Below, in pieces: positions 7,958 through 18,317 of a stretch of 64,000 nt of DNA. The DNA lies in NCBI GenBank assembly GCA_963777735.1, contig CAVZRQ010000002.1:160584-224583 (forward strand), in the 5' to 3' direction. Position numbers and translations under genes: made by a program. The stretch's first letter is position 1; each line of letters starts with the position of its first letter. The notes beneath the pieces were generated by a model that did not search any database, had not been told where the DNA came from, and saw nothing but the letters and a program-made list of their open reading frames with translations. The stretch is from ZC4RG30 sp963777735. GTDB lineage: Bacteria > Pseudomonadota > Gammaproteobacteria > Steroidobacterales > Steroidobacteraceae.

Positions 7958-9696
7958 GCCGCCTCCCGGTAGACCAGCAGCACCGGCACGTCCGGCAGTT
8001 TGCGCAGTATGCCCTCCAGCAGTTCGATGGCCTGTGGGGAGTGGCTGGAGCCGAGCACCAGCAGCGGCTGATCGAGGCTCGCGATGTATTCCTTCAGCGC
8101 CTGCGGCATTTCGCCGACCAGCAGTTCGGTGCGGGTTTCCAGCGCATGCGCCGCGCGTGCTTCCGAGCGCGCATCCAGCAGCGCGCGCAGGGCGGATGCG
8201 CGGCGTGAGTCGCGACGCGCGGCCGGTGCGACGCTGACGCAGATGGCTTCGGCGGGCAGGTGTCGCAGCAGGCTGGCCGCAACGGCAAGGGTCGCGCCGC
8301 GCGCGGTTTCATCCATCCAGTAGATGCAGATCTGGCGCGGCAGTTCGGCACGACCGGTGAGCAGCAATACTTCATTGGCGCCGGCGCGCAGGCGCTGGCC
8401 AACCCGTGCGGGTGTGTCCGCGCCCGCCGCGGCAAGCACGGCCACACCCGGAGAAGCCGTCTGCTGCACGGGCTCGTTCTTGCCCGTGCGCGTCGCCACG
8501 CGGGTCTTCATGCGGGCCGCGAGTGTGGCGAGCACCGGATCCATCTGCAGCGTGCGTGCGGCTTCATCATCATCCGCATGCACGACGAAGCTCGACAGCG
8601 GCGTAGGCAGCACGTGCAGGCGGCGTGCGCCCAGCACCACGGTGTCTCCCGGGCGCAGTGGCATTGCGCGCTGCTCGGGCTGGGTACGGGTGGCCTCGAT
8701 GCGTGCTTCGGTGGGATCGGTCCCGTGCTGGATGGTGGCGAGATTGTCGAGCAGCCGCAGCCGCAGCCGCTCCAGCGCGCCGGTGAACTGCACTTCCTCC
8801 ACGGTGGCGCGTCCCACGTAGTTGGCTGACCAGCGCGTCGCGAACGGCAGCCAGCTCCACTTCCTCGGGGCGCAGCACGGCCACTACCTCATGTTCACGC
8901 GCCGCGGGCGAGGCCTGGCGCCCGGTGGCATCCATCGGTGTGGAGCCGACACGGATGCCATCGGGCCCCTGCAGGCCAAGCAGCAGGTTGGCGGCGCCGA
9001 GGAAGTTGGCCACAAAGCGGGTGGCGGGCCGGCGTAGAGGGTATGTGGATCGCCCACCTCCAGCAGCCGCCCGAGATTCATCACGCCGATGCGATCGGCG
9101 AGGGCGAAAGCCTCTTCCTGATCATGCGTGACGAGCACCGTGGTGATGCCGAGCTCGCGCTGCACCACGCGGATCGTGCGGCGCAGTTCCTCGCGGATCT
9201 TGGCGTCCAGCGCGCCGAAGGGTTCGTCGAGCAGCAGCACCTGCGGCTTGTGCGCCAGCGCGCGGGCCACGGCCACGCGCTGCTGCTGGCCGCCAGAGAG
9301 CTGCGAGGGCAGGCGATCGTCCATGCCTTCCAGCGCCACGAGCTTGAGCAGCTCCTTGCGCCGTTCGCGCCGATCAGCGGCCTTCATGCGCCGCACGCGC
9401 AGCGCGAACTCGATGTTCTCGGCGATGGAGAGGTGCCGGAACAGCGCGTAATGCTGGAACACGAAACCCACGCCGCGCTCGCGCGCGCCCACATGGGTGA
9501 CGTCGCTGCCATGCAGGGCGATGCTGCCGTGCTGGATCTCCACCAGGCCGGCGATGGCGCGCAGCAGCGTGCTCTTGCCGCTGCCGCTCGGGCCCAGCAG
9601 CACGAAGAATTCACCCTCGGCCACTTCGAGCGACACGTCGTTGACGACGGGCTGGCCCTGGTAACGCTTGGTGACCTGTTCGAGCGTGATGGACAT
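7954..9696 (-). CDS. cysA: Sulfate importer ATPase CysA with C-terminal UspA-like domain, frame disrupted
   Basis: ATPase of the sulfate importer. ATG at 9696 opens MSITLEQV. The ABC domain (about 1-235) has Walker A GPSGSGKST, signature LSGGQQQR, Walker B LLLDEPFGALD and the switch His of LVTHDQEEA. The frame breaks near 9028-9032 (base missing) and again near 8827 (extra base); repaired, the protein is about 580 residues against 340-370 usually. After the C-terminal regulatory/TOBE part (to about 360) comes a linker, then from about 435 to the end a region resembling a universal stress protein: a core strand, GATLAVAASLL helix and the closing LLVLGSSHSP...VPVLLVYREAA. CysT follows at once. 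Confidence 0.82.
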
Positions 9697-9811
9697 GCGA
9701 CGCGCCTGCGGAGGGAGGGGCGTCGATGCTAGCAATGGGCTGGTATCAGCCCGGTGCTGCGGCGGTTACAAAGCGGTTACGGCGCGTGCTGCGCGACGTA
9801 ACCGCGGTCTC

Positions 9812-12335
9812 TCATTGCCTGGTCGGCGCTGGCTCGGCGGACTTCTTCTTCGCGACCGCCGGGACTTTCGCCTTTGCCTTGGCCTTTGCTTTCGCCTTGG
9901 CTTTGGGCTTTGCAGCGGTCTTGGTCTTTGCCTTGGCTTTCGCCTTCGGTGCAGCCTTTTCCTTCGGCGCCGCAGCTTCCTTCGCCGGGGCTGCCTTGGC
10001 CTTCGCCTTCGCCGGCGCGCCACGACGTCCGAACCTTCCACGCGCCGGGCGCGGCGGCGCCGCAGCCAGCATCGTGCGGCACTCTTCCAGCGTCAGCGTC
10101 TTGGGATCGCGTTCCTTCGGAATGCGCGCATTGCGCGCCTTGTCGGTGATGTACGGGCCGTAACGTCCGTTCAGCACCTGGATGTCGTCGACGCCGAAGT
10201 CGATGATGATGCGGTTGGCATCGGCGACCTTCTTCGCCTCGATCACTTCGATGGCGCGCTCGAGCGTGACCGCATACGGATCATCTTCCTTCAGCGAAAC
10301 AAACTTGGCGCCGTACTTCACATACGGACCGAACTGCCCGATGGCGACCATGACGGGCTCGCCATCGGCTGTTTCACCCAGCTTCTTCGGCAGCTGGAAC
10401 AGCACCATCGCATCGTCCAGCGTGATGGTGTCCATCTTCTGCCCGGGGCGCAGGCCTGCGAACTTGGGCTTCTCGACATCGTCTTTCGTGCCGGCCTGCA
10501 CGAACGGGCCGAAGCGGCCCATGCGCACGGAAACCGGACGGCCGCTTTCCGGGTGAATGCCGAGATCGCGCGACATCGCGACTTCTTCACGACTGACGCT
10601 GCTCTCGATCTCATCGACCTGGTCGATGAACGGCTTCCAGAATTTCTCGAGCGGCGTGACCCACGGCTCTTCGCCGCGCGAGACGGCATCGAGCTCGTCT
10701 TCCATGTCGGCGGTGAAGCCGTATTCCACGTACTTGGTGAAGTACTTGGTGAGGAAGCGGTTGACGATCTTGCCGATGTCGGTGGCGGTGATGCGGCGTG
10801 ATTCGATCACCACGTATTCGCGATCACGCAGCGTGGAGATGATCGACGCATAGGTGGAAGGCCGGCCGATGCCGTGTTCTTCCAGCGCCTTCACCAGCGA
10901 AGCTTCGGAGAAGCGCGGCGGTGGCTCGGTGAAATGCTGTTCGCCCTGCAGGCTGGTGAGCTTCACCAGATCGCCCTCCTTCATGGGGGGCAGCACGTGG
11001 TCGGTGTCGTCGTCGGCGGGTTCGTCGAGACCTTCCTGGTAGACGGCGATGTAACCCGGCTTCACCAGGGTGGAACCATTGGCGCGCAGCACATGGCCCG
11101 AGCCGCGCTGGCCGGCGAGCATATCGACAGCCACCGTATCGAACACCGCGTGGGCCATCTGGCAGGCGATGGCGCGCTTCCAGATCAGCGCATAGAGCTT
11201 GTACTGATCGGCCTCGATCTTGCCTTCGACCTGCTGTGGCGTGATGGCCGCAGAAGTCGGGCGCACGGCTTCGTGCGCTTCCTGCGCGTTCTTCGACTTG
11301 GTCTTGAACTGCCGCGGTGCCTCGGCGAGGCCTTCCTTGCCGTACAGCTTCTCGATGGTGGCGCGGATTTCCTGCACCGCCTCGTTGGCCAGCGACACCG
11401 AATCGGTACGCATGTAGGTGATGAGACCCACGGCGCCCTCGCCGAAATCCACACCTTCATACAGCTGCTGCGCCAGGCGCATGGTGCGCTGGGCCGAGAA
11501 GCCGAGCTTGCGCGAGGCTTCCTGCTGCAGCGTGGAGGTGGTGAACGGCGGCGCCGGGTTGCGCTTGCGCTGCTTGCGGTCGATGGTGTCGACGGTGAGC
11601 TTGCCGCCGGCGGCCTTGTTGCAGCGTGGCCTCGACATCGCGCGCGCTGCCTTCGTTGGTGAAGCTGAACTGCTCCACCTTCTTGCCCGCGTATTCCACG
11701 AGCTTCAGCGGGAAGGTGACGGCGCTGTGCTCGCCCTGCGCGTCGATCGTCCAGTATTCCTGCGGAATGAAGGCATCGATGGCCTCATCGCGCTCGCAGA
11801 TCATGCGCAGCGCCGGGCTCTGCACGCGGCCGGCCGAGAGGCCCTGCCGCACTTTCTTCCACAGCAGCGGCGAGAGATTGAAGCCGACGAGATAGTCGAG
11901 CGCGCGGCGGGCCTGCTGCGCGTTCACGAGATCCATCGACAGCCCGCGCGGGGAATCGACCGCGGCGCGAATGGCGTTCTTGGTGATCTCGTAGAAGGCG
12001 ACGCGATGGACGGCCTTGTCGCCGATATCGCCGCGTTCCTTCAGCAGCTCGAACAGATGCCAGGAAATGGCCTCGCCTTCGCGATCCGGGTCGGTCGCGA
12101 GGTACAGCGTGTTCGCCTTCTTCAGCGCCTTCGCGATGGCCTCGACGTGTTTCTCGTTGCGCTCGATCACCCGGTATTTCATGGCGAAGCCATGTTCGGG
12201 ATCGACGGCGCCTTCCTTGGGAACGAGATCGCGCACGTGGCCATAGGAAGCCAGCACCTCGAAATCCTTGCCGAGGTACTTCTTGATGGTCTTCGCCTTC
12301 GCAGGCGATTCAACTATGACGAGATTTTCAGCCAT
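9812..12335 (-). CDS. topA: DNA topoisomerase I, frame disrupted, lysine/alanine-rich tail
   Basis: Type IA topoisomerase that relaxes negative supercoils. It starts at 12335 with the TOPRIM motif VIVESPAKAKTI, then DPDREGEAISWH, and has the catalytic tyrosine in ITYMRTDSV. The frame breaks near 11616-11620: EATLQ ends the first part and KAAGGKLTVDT resumes after one base is dropped. The C-terminus has repeated FGPFVQAG, FGPYVKYG and GRYGPYITD modules in place of E. coli-type zinc ribbons, as in actinobacterial topoisomerases, and ends in about 80 residues of alternating Lys/Ala (KAKAKA). The gene is normally essential, so the break is probably a sequence error. Confidence 0.93.
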
Positions 12336-12386
12336 GACCTTGTGTGCCTGCAGGAAGCAGACCGGGATAGGCGGTCTGCGCCTGGC

Positions 12387-12887
12387 TCAATGTGCCGCGC
12401 TCGTGTCGGGATCGAAGACGAGCGTTTCCATGCGGGCACAGGCCTGTTCCTGGTCTGGCTGACTGGAGAGCACCATCAGCACGATCCAGCGCATCTGCTC
12501 GAGGTTGAGATCTTCCACATCCAGCGCCAGCAACCGGTCGATGACCAGCTCGCGCTGCGTGGGGTTCAGAATTTCGGCTTCTTCCAGCGACAGCAGCAGG
12601 CCGCGGCAATCCACCGACAGGCGGGTGAGCTCCATCGGCGAATACACCCGCAGCGAGGCGCGCTTGCGCGGCGTGCCATCGGTGCCGGCTGCGGCGGGCA
12701 AGGGCGCGCGACTGCGCTCGCCGGCGAGATCCGCCAGCCAGTCGAGCGCCCGCTCCACATTGGCTTCGCCGAAGCCTGCGCTTTCGAGATCGCGCGCCAA
12801 TGCTTCGCGCTCAGGCACCTCGGGTGCCTCGTCGAACATGTAGCGGTCGAATACGTAGAGAAGGATGTCGAGGACGGTGCCGTTCAT
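12387..12887 (-). CDS. smg: Smg/DUF494 family protein
   Basis: A 166-residue protein of the Smg family, recognised from the N-terminus MNGTVLDILLYVFDRYM and the C-terminal LNLEQMRWIVLMVLSSQ, and from its classical place directly downstream of dprA (3-bp gap). The cellular role of Smg is not established. The family is acidic and helical. TopA follows 51 bp downstream on the same strand. Confidence 0.9.
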   Translation of the reverse strand: MNGTVLDILLYVFDRYMFDEAPEVPEREALARDLESAGFGEANVERALDWLADLAGERSRAPLPAAAGTDGTPRKRASLRVYSPMELTRLSVDCRGLLLSLEEAEILNPTQRELVIDRLLALDVEDLNLEQMRWIVLMVLSSQPDQEQACARMETLVFDPDTSAAH

Positions 12888-12890
12888 TAT

Positions 12891-13961
12891 TCAGCTAACG
12901 CGGTTATAGAGAGCGCCGGGTCTGGTCTCGACCCGGCCATCGAGTGCGAGAATCAACATCATGGAGGCAACGGAGCCTGCCGCAAGGCCGGTTCTGTCGA
13001 CCAGATCGTCAATGCTGGCTGGCTCGAAGCCGAGCGCATCTAACAGCATTTCGTAATCCTTGTCCAACCGGGGGACGGTGCCGGAGGCCTGGTACTGGGT
13101 AGCAAGCCGTTGATCGGCATGGGTATTTCCTTCGATGGATATGCTGATCTCGGTCAGGATATCGGTTGCATCCCGCACCAGATGCGCACCGCCGGAGCAA
13201 ATCAGCTCCAGGCAACCGGCGGCCAGCGGGTTCAGCGGCGAGCCCGGCACGGCGAACACCTCGCGGCCCTGGTCCAGCGCGCGCCGCGCCGTAATGAGTG
13301 AACCGCTGCCGGCGGCAGCTTCGATGACGACCACCCCGCGCGACAGCCCCGAGATGATGCGATTGCGGCGGGGAAAGTTCTGTCGTCGCGCCGCGGTGCC
13401 GGGCAGGAACTCGGACACCACGGCACCCTCCCGGCAGATGCGTTCGAACAATTGCTGGTTCTGCGCCGGATAGCACTGGTCGAGTCCGGTGCCGCAGACG
13501 GCGATGGTCTTGCCGCCGCCATCGAGCGCGGCCGCATGCGCTGCGGCATCGATGCCGCGCGCCAGCCCGCTGGTGATGACGAGCCCGGCCGCGCACAGCT
13601 GTTGCGTCATCTGCGTGGCGATGCGCTGGCCGGCTGCAGTGGGCTGCCGACTGCCGACGACGGCCAATTGCGGCTCGCGCAGCAGCGCGACATCGCCGAG
13701 CACGAACAGCGCCAATGGCGCATCGGAGAGCGCGGTGAGCTGCGCGGGATAATCCGGGTGAATGCACGGCAGCAGCGTGGCGCCGGAGCGTTGCAGCCAC
13801 TGCTGGTCCTGCAGGGTCTGTGGCGTGGGCGGCGTGGGGCGCGTCAGCGAGAGGATGTCATCGCCGGCGGCCATGGCCGCCCGCAAGGCGGCAGCGCCAC
13901 CCTGAAAAGGGGTGCGCAGCAAGGTGAGCCAGGCCAGTTCGATTGCTTTCGGGTCATGCAT
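12891..13961 (-). CDS. dprA: DNA-processing protein DprA
   Basis: A 356-residue DprA/Smf protein that protects incoming single-stranded DNA and loads RecA during natural transformation. The Rossmann-like core is evident: VVGSRQPTAAGQRIA, ITSGLARGIDAAAH, AVCGTGLDQCYPAQN, FPRRNRIISGLS and VIEAAAGSGSLITARRAL. The C-terminal 60 residues form a winged-helix segment (LLDALGFEPASIDDLVDRTG). It is full length. Upstream lies a hairpin region, then the LysM gene on the same strand. Confidence 0.94.
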   Translation of the reverse strand: MHDPKAIELAWLTLLRTPFQGGAAALRAAMAAGDDILSLTRPTPPTPQTLQDQQWLQRSGATLLPCIHPDYPAQLTALSDAPLALFVLGDVALLREPQLAVVGSRQPTAAGQRIATQMTQQLCAAGLVITSGLARGIDAAAHAAALDGGGKTIAVCGTGLDQCYPAQNQQLFERICREGAVVSEFLPGTAARRQNFPRRNRIISGLSRGVVVIEAAAGSGSLITARRALDQGREVFAVPGSPLNPLAAGCLELICSGGAHLVRDATDILTEISISIEGNTHADQRLATQYQASGTVPRLDKDYEMLLDALGFEPASIDDLVDRTGLAAGSVASMMLILALDGRVETRPGALYNRVS

Positions 13962-13980
13962 TCCCGGCAGCCTAAACGCG

Positions 13981-14010
13981 AAGGGCCCGCTATCTGGCGG
14001 GCCCTTTTTG
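13981..14010 (+). terminator. Rho-independent terminator-like hairpin
   Basis: A perfect 8-bp stem GGGCCCGC / GCGGGCCC with a 6-base loop, followed by TTTTTG on the plus strand. Both neighbouring genes run on the minus strand, where the hairpin lies between the LysM gene stop and dprA. On that strand an A-run precedes the stem and only two T follow, so terminator strength there is doubtful. The T-run would stop antisense plus-strand transcription. Confidence 0.6.
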
Positions 14011-14037
14011 CTGCGTTTGTTGCAAAACGGCTGCCAA

Positions 14038-15267
14038 TCAGGGCGTTCGCACCCGATCCGTGACTCGCACTGGAACAGTGGTGTTCAACACCAGGCCGTA
14101 GCTCATCTGCTCGTAGGTCTTGAAGACCAGCAGCGTGCCGGCACGCTCACCGGGCAGCGTGAGGGTCTTGTTGGCGCAGAAAGACATGAAGTTGCGCTTG
14201 CAGGCACCGTCTTTCACGACCTCGCCCTTCTCGTCGATGGCGAGCACATGACCCGTCTCGATGCCATGCTGTGCGCCGCGATTGATGGCCACCACCTGGT
14301 AGGAGCCGATCAGCGCGACGCCATCCACCACCGCCATGATCTGGCCATCGACACCCGCCGGTGGCGAACGGGGAAGGAAGTCGCTGCCGAAGCTCTGCGT
14401 GTCTTCGGCGAACAGCAGATCGCCCGTGGTGGTTTCGCGCGCGGAATCGATCAGCACGGCCTTGCTGAGATCGGCCACCGAGTCGATGCGTGCCGCACCG
14501 GTGTAGATGCCCATGTAGCCCAGCGCCTTGCCGGTCTCGGGATCCTTCAGCGCTTCGCCCACACGTACCATCGTGTAGCGACCCGGGCCGTGATCCTGCA
14601 TGCCCTTCACGTAGAACTCGTGACCGGCGCCGGCCACCATGTGGCGATCGCGCAGCCCGGCCACGCGCGGTGCGTTGTCCAGGTCGGCTTTCGAAAGGAT
14701 GCTCGGCTTGCCGAGGAACGACCGGATGGCATCAAAAGGAATGGTGGCGATGGGGCCTTCGAGCGCCGTGCTGCGCACCAGCGGCTGCACGCGCAGGGCG
14801 TTGCCGCGGGTGAGGCTGATCTGCGGCTGGCCATCGGCGCCATGGGCGAGGGTGAGCACGTCGCCGGGATAGATGAGGTGCGGGTTCTGCACGGCCGGGT
14901 TCACATGCCAGATCTCCGGCCAGAGCCAGGGGTCACGCAGGAACACGGAGGAGATGTCCCAGAGGGTGTCGCCGCGCTTCACGGTGTAGCTCAGCGGGGC
15001 GTTGGGGTTCATGACCGGGCCCGTGTTCACCGGTGCCATGGTGGTTTCGGGTTCGGTGCCGGCGCGGGCGATGGCTGCCTCGACAGCGTTCTGCGGAGCG
15101 GTGCTCGCGACCGGCGCTGGGCGGGCTTGCGGAGCTGCAACCGGTTCGGGAGCACTCTCTGGCCGGGAAAGAAGCTGGCAGCCCGAGGTCAATGCCAGTA
15201 CCGAAAGGCCTCCCAGCAAGCCGAGAACCGTGCCTGGAGTGCGCCTAACTGCTTGATTCGAGACCAT
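14038..15267 (-). CDS. LysM-domain lipoprotein
   Basis: A 409-residue envelope protein. ATG at 15267 is chosen over an upstream in-frame ATG at 15300 because AGGAG lies six bases before it. The signal ends in a lipobox (LALTSGC). A proline/alanine-rich linker (about 35-85) leads to one LysM peptidoglycan-binding module (about 90-140; YTVKRGDTLWDISSVFLRDP, then HVNPAVQNPHLIYPGDVL). The rest, about 270 residues, has no motif I can name. The gene sits between dprA and def, a frequent gammaproteobacterial arrangement, and diverges from def across about 200 bp that should hold both promoters. Confidence 0.88.
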   Translation of the reverse strand: MVSNQAVRRTPGTVLGLLGGLSVLALTSGCQLLSRPESAPEPVAAPQARPAPVASTAPQNAVEAAIARAGTEPETTMAPVNTGPVMNPNAPLSYTVKRGDTLWDISSVFLRDPWLWPEIWHVNPAVQNPHLIYPGDVLTLAHGADGQPQISLTRGNALRVQPLVRSTALEGPIATIPFDAIRSFLGKPSILSKADLDNAPRVAGLRDRHMVAGAGHEFYVKGMQDHGPGRYTMVRVGEALKDPETGKALGYMGIYTGAARIDSVADLSKAVLIDSARETTTGDLLFAEDTQSFGSDFLPRSPPAGVDGQIMAVVDGVALIGSYQVVAINRGAQHGIETGHVLAIDEKGEVVKDGACKRNFMSFCANKTLTLPGERAGTLLVFKTYEQMSYGLVLNTTVPVRVTDRVRTP

Positions 15268-15470
15268 TTCAGCTCCTGTTCCCGCCTGGTGTCGCGCCAT
15301 GATTCAGAGCGACCCGCCTGTGCCACACGCTGTTATAAACTCTTTGCCCGAAGTCGCGCCAAGTAGTCGCATCAGGTTTGAGCACTACATCACGGCCCAC
15401 TGGAATATTCCAAGCAGTGGCCGGACATTAGGCAAGACATTAGCAGCATTTTCTAGTGCGGAGACAGGGC

Positions 15471-16010
15471 ATGGCTCGCTTGACGATTCTTGAGTATCCG
15501 GATCCGCGCCTGCGGACGAAAGCAGCGCCCGTGACCCGGTTCGATGCCGACCTGAAACGGCAGATCGCCGACATGTTCGAGACCATGTATGCCGCGCCGG
15601 GCATCGGTCTTGCCGCCACCCAGGTGGACTGGCATCACCGGCTCGTGGTCATCGACATCTCGGAAGAAAAGAACGATCCGCAGGTGTTCATCAATCCGGA
15701 GATCCTCGAGAAGTCGGGTTCTGCCACCGGTGAAGAGGGTTGCCTCTCGGTGCCCGGCATCTATGACGATGTGCCGCGCGCGGAGCGGATCCGTCTGCGT
15801 TCGCACGATGCCGATGGCAAGGTGCTGGAACGCGAACTCGACGGCATGCTCGCCATCTGCGTGCAGCACGAGATGGATCATCTTGAAGGCAAACTGTTCG
15901 TCGACTATCTCTCCGAACTCAAGCGGCAACGCATCCGCAAGAAACTCGACAAGGAACGTCGCGAACGAGGCAGCGCCACCGCGGGTGCGCGCGCCCAGAG
16001 CAGATCCTGA
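15471..16010 (+). CDS. def: Peptide deformylase
   Basis: A 179-residue metalloenzyme that removes the formyl group from nascent proteins. All three family motifs are present: GIGLAATQ, EEGCLS and QHEMDH with the two metal-binding histidines. ATG at 15471 is preferred to the GTG at 15456 because MARLTILEYPDPRL is the usual N-terminus. It starts the def-fmt-rsmB group; fmt begins 34 bp after the stop. Confidence 0.95.
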   Translation: MARLTILEYPDPRLRTKAAPVTRFDADLKRQIADMFETMYAAPGIGLAATQVDWHHRLVVIDISEEKNDPQVFINPEILEKSGSATGEEGCLSVPGIYDDVPRAERIRLRSHDADGKVLERELDGMLAICVQHEMDHLEGKLFVDYLSELKRQRIRKKLDKERRERGSATAGARAQSRS

Positions 16011-16044
16011 ACTCCCGCCGCGACCGCCTTCATCCAGGTCCAGC

Positions 16045-17001
16045 ATGAAACTGCGTGTGGTGTTTGCAGGCACGCCTGCGTTTGCGCTGCCGCCGCTTGC
16101 CGCGCTGGCAGAACAACAGCAGCTGGTCGGTGTGCTCACGCAACCCGACCGGCCCGCTGGCCGTGGTCGTGTGCTCACGCCAAGCCCCGTCAAACAGGCC
16201 GCCGTGGCGCTGGGCGTGCCGGTGATCCAGCCCTTGCGATTGCGCGGCGATGCGGCGGCATTGCAGAGCACGCTGGCGCAGCTGCGCGAGTGGCAGCCGG
16301 ATGTGATGGTGGTGGTCGCGTATGGTTTGATCCTGCCACGCGAAGTGCTGGAGCTGCCGCGCCTGGGCTGCCTCAACATCCACGCTTCGATCCTGCCGCG
16401 CTGGCGTGGCGCTGCGCCGATACAGCGCGCCATCGAGGCAGGTGATCCGGAGACCGGAATCTGCATCATGCAGATGGATGAAGGACTCGACACCGGGGGT
16501 GTGCTGGCCGAAGGTCGTCAGCCCATCGGTGAGGAAACCACTGCAGCCGAGCTGCACGATGAACTTGCCGCACTGGGCGCTGCGCAATTGCTGACGGTAT
16601 TGCCGGCACTTGCGGCGGGCCGCCTGCATGCCCGCCCGCAGCCCCGGGAGGGCGTGACCTATGCCGAGAAACTCTCCAAGTCCGAAGCGCGCATCGACTG
16701 GCAGCAGTCGGCCGTGCGCATCGATCGGCAGATCCGTGCATTCAATCCCTGGCCCGTGGCAGAAACCACGCTGCAGGGCGAGCCGGTGAAGTTGTGGCGC
16801 AGTCGTTTGGCAACGGATGCGGGCGCGCCCTCCGCGCCGGGCACGGTGCTCGGCCTGCAGGCCGATGCACTCGGCATTTCCTGTGGCAGCGGCGTGGTGC
16901 AGGTGATGGAGCTGCAGCGCGCCGGCCGCAAAGCCGTTTCCGCGCGTGAATTCCTGAATGCCGCGCGCGCGAGTGATGCGGCACCGCTGGTGTTCCAGTG
17001 A
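16045..17001 (+). CDS. fmt: Methionyl-tRNA formyltransferase
   Basis: A 318-residue enzyme that formylates initiator Met-tRNA. MKLRVVFAGTPAFALPPL is the canonical start; the open frame extends upstream only as a shadow of def. Catalytic and folate-site motifs are seen: LNIHASILPRWRGAAPIQRA with the Asn-His pair, and MQMDEGLDTGGV with the catalytic Asp. The C-terminal tRNA-binding domain begins at about residue 210. The stop overlaps the rsmB start by four bases. Confidence 0.95.
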   Translation: MKLRVVFAGTPAFALPPLAALAEQQQLVGVLTQPDRPAGRGRVLTPSPVKQAAVALGVPVIQPLRLRGDAAALQSTLAQLREWQPDVMVVVAYGLILPREVLELPRLGCLNIHASILPRWRGAAPIQRAIEAGDPETGICIMQMDEGLDTGGVLAEGRQPIGEETTAAELHDELAALGAAQLLTVLPALAAGRLHARPQPREGVTYAEKLSKSEARIDWQQSAVRIDRQIRAFNPWPVAETTLQGEPVKLWRSRLATDAGAPSAPGTVLGLQADALGISCGSGVVQVMELQRAGRKAVSAREFLNAARASDAAPLVFQ

Positions 17002-18317
17002 GCGCGCAGACGAAAGCCGGCTTCGCGCCCGGCGCAACGGCACTGGCCAGTGCCGCGGAAGCACTCGAGGCCGTGGTGCGCGAAGGCGGCTGCACGGCCG
17101 AGGAAGCGCTGCAGCGAATAACGCTGCGACCGGAAGATCGCGCGGCCGTGCGCGCCATTCATACCGGCACGCTGCGCTGGTATCTGCGGCTCGCGCCGGC
17201 CCTCGATGCCGTGCTGAAGCCGGGCCAGAAGATGCATCCCCTGGTGCATGCCGTGTTGTGCTGCGCGCTGCACCAGGTGGAATACTCGCGCGCGCCCGCG
17301 GCTTCGGCGGTGAACATCGCGGTGGATGCCGCGCGTGTGCTGGGGCAGGGCAGTGCGAGCGGCTTCGTGAATGCGCTGCTGCGCCGCTTCCTGCGCGAGC
17401 GTGATGCCATCATGGCGCACATCGACAAAGGCGAGGCCAGCGCACTCGCGCATCCGCGCTGGCTGCTGCGCAAGATCCGCAATGCCTGGCCCGATGCGGC
17501 CGAACAGATCCTGACGGCGAACAATGAATCGCCGCCGATGACCCTGCGCGTGAACCTCGCGCGCACGACCCGCGATGCGCAGCTCGCCATGCTGGCCGCG
17601 CAAGGTGTAACAGGCAGCCCCGGCCTGTGCGCCACCACCATCGTGCTGGAGCAGCCGATGGAAGTGAATGCACTGCCGGGCTTCGCCGAAGGCCTCGTCA
17701 GTGTGCAGGACGCCGGCGCGCAGCATGCGGCGGAATTGCTCGACGCGCAGCCCGGTGAGCGCGTGCTCGATGCCTGCGCCGCACCCGGCGGCAAGACCGG
17801 ACACATCCTCGAACGCACGCCTGGTCTCGCGGAACTCGTGGCGCTGGATTGCGATGCATCGCGCCTCGAACGCGTGCAGCAGAACCTCACGCGGCTGGGC
17901 CTGACTGCAACGCTCAAGGTGGCGGACCTGCTCGCGGCGGGCTGGTGGGATGGACGGCCATTCGATCGCATCCTGCTCGATGCGCCGTGTTCGGGCACCG
18001 GCGTGATCCGTCGCCATCCCGACATCAAGCTGCTGCGCCGGCAGGAAGACATCGCCGGCTTCGCGTCCACGCAGCTCGCGATGCTGTCGCGCTGTGCCGG
18101 CCTGCTGAAGCCCGGCGGGCTGCTGCTGTATGCGACCTGCTCGATCCTGCTGGCGGAAAACACCGAGGTGGTGGAGCGATTCCTGCGGGAATACCCCGGA
18201 TTCCGGCGCATGGGGGCGGATTGGCACGTGCTGCCCACGCCGCGCGCCATGGGCGCGACAGCCCTGACCGACGGGTTCTACTATGCACGCCTGAAGATGG
18301 GGGGCGCGGATACATGA
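16998..18317 (+). CDS. rsmB: 16S rRNA m5C967 methyltransferase RsmB
   Basis: A 439-residue RsmB/Sun protein. GTG at 16998 overlaps the fmt stop (GTGA). An N-terminal NusB-like RNA-binding domain (about 15-155) precedes the SAM-dependent methyltransferase, which has the SAM site DACAAPGGKTGHILE and the two catalytic cysteines in DAPCSGTGVIRRHP and YATCSIL. The C-terminus FYYARLKM is typical. The stop overlaps the next start (ATGA), so the group is translationally coupled. Confidence 0.95.
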   Translation: MSAQTKAGFAPGATALASAAEALEAVVREGGCTAEEALQRITLRPEDRAAVRAIHTGTLRWYLRLAPALDAVLKPGQKMHPLVHAVLCCALHQVEYSRAPAASAVNIAVDAARVLGQGSASGFVNALLRRFLRERDAIMAHIDKGEASALAHPRWLLRKIRNAWPDAAEQILTANNESPPMTLRVNLARTTRDAQLAMLAAQGVTGSPGLCATTIVLEQPMEVNALPGFAEGLVSVQDAGAQHAAELLDAQPGERVLDACAAPGGKTGHILERTPGLAELVALDCDASRLERVQQNLTRLGLTATLKVADLLAAGWWDGRPFDRILLDAPCSGTGVIRRHPDIKLLRRQEDIAGFASTQLAMLSRCAGLLKPGGLLLYATCSILLAENTEVVERFLREYPGFRRMGADWHVLPTPRAMGATALTDGFYYARLKMGGADT

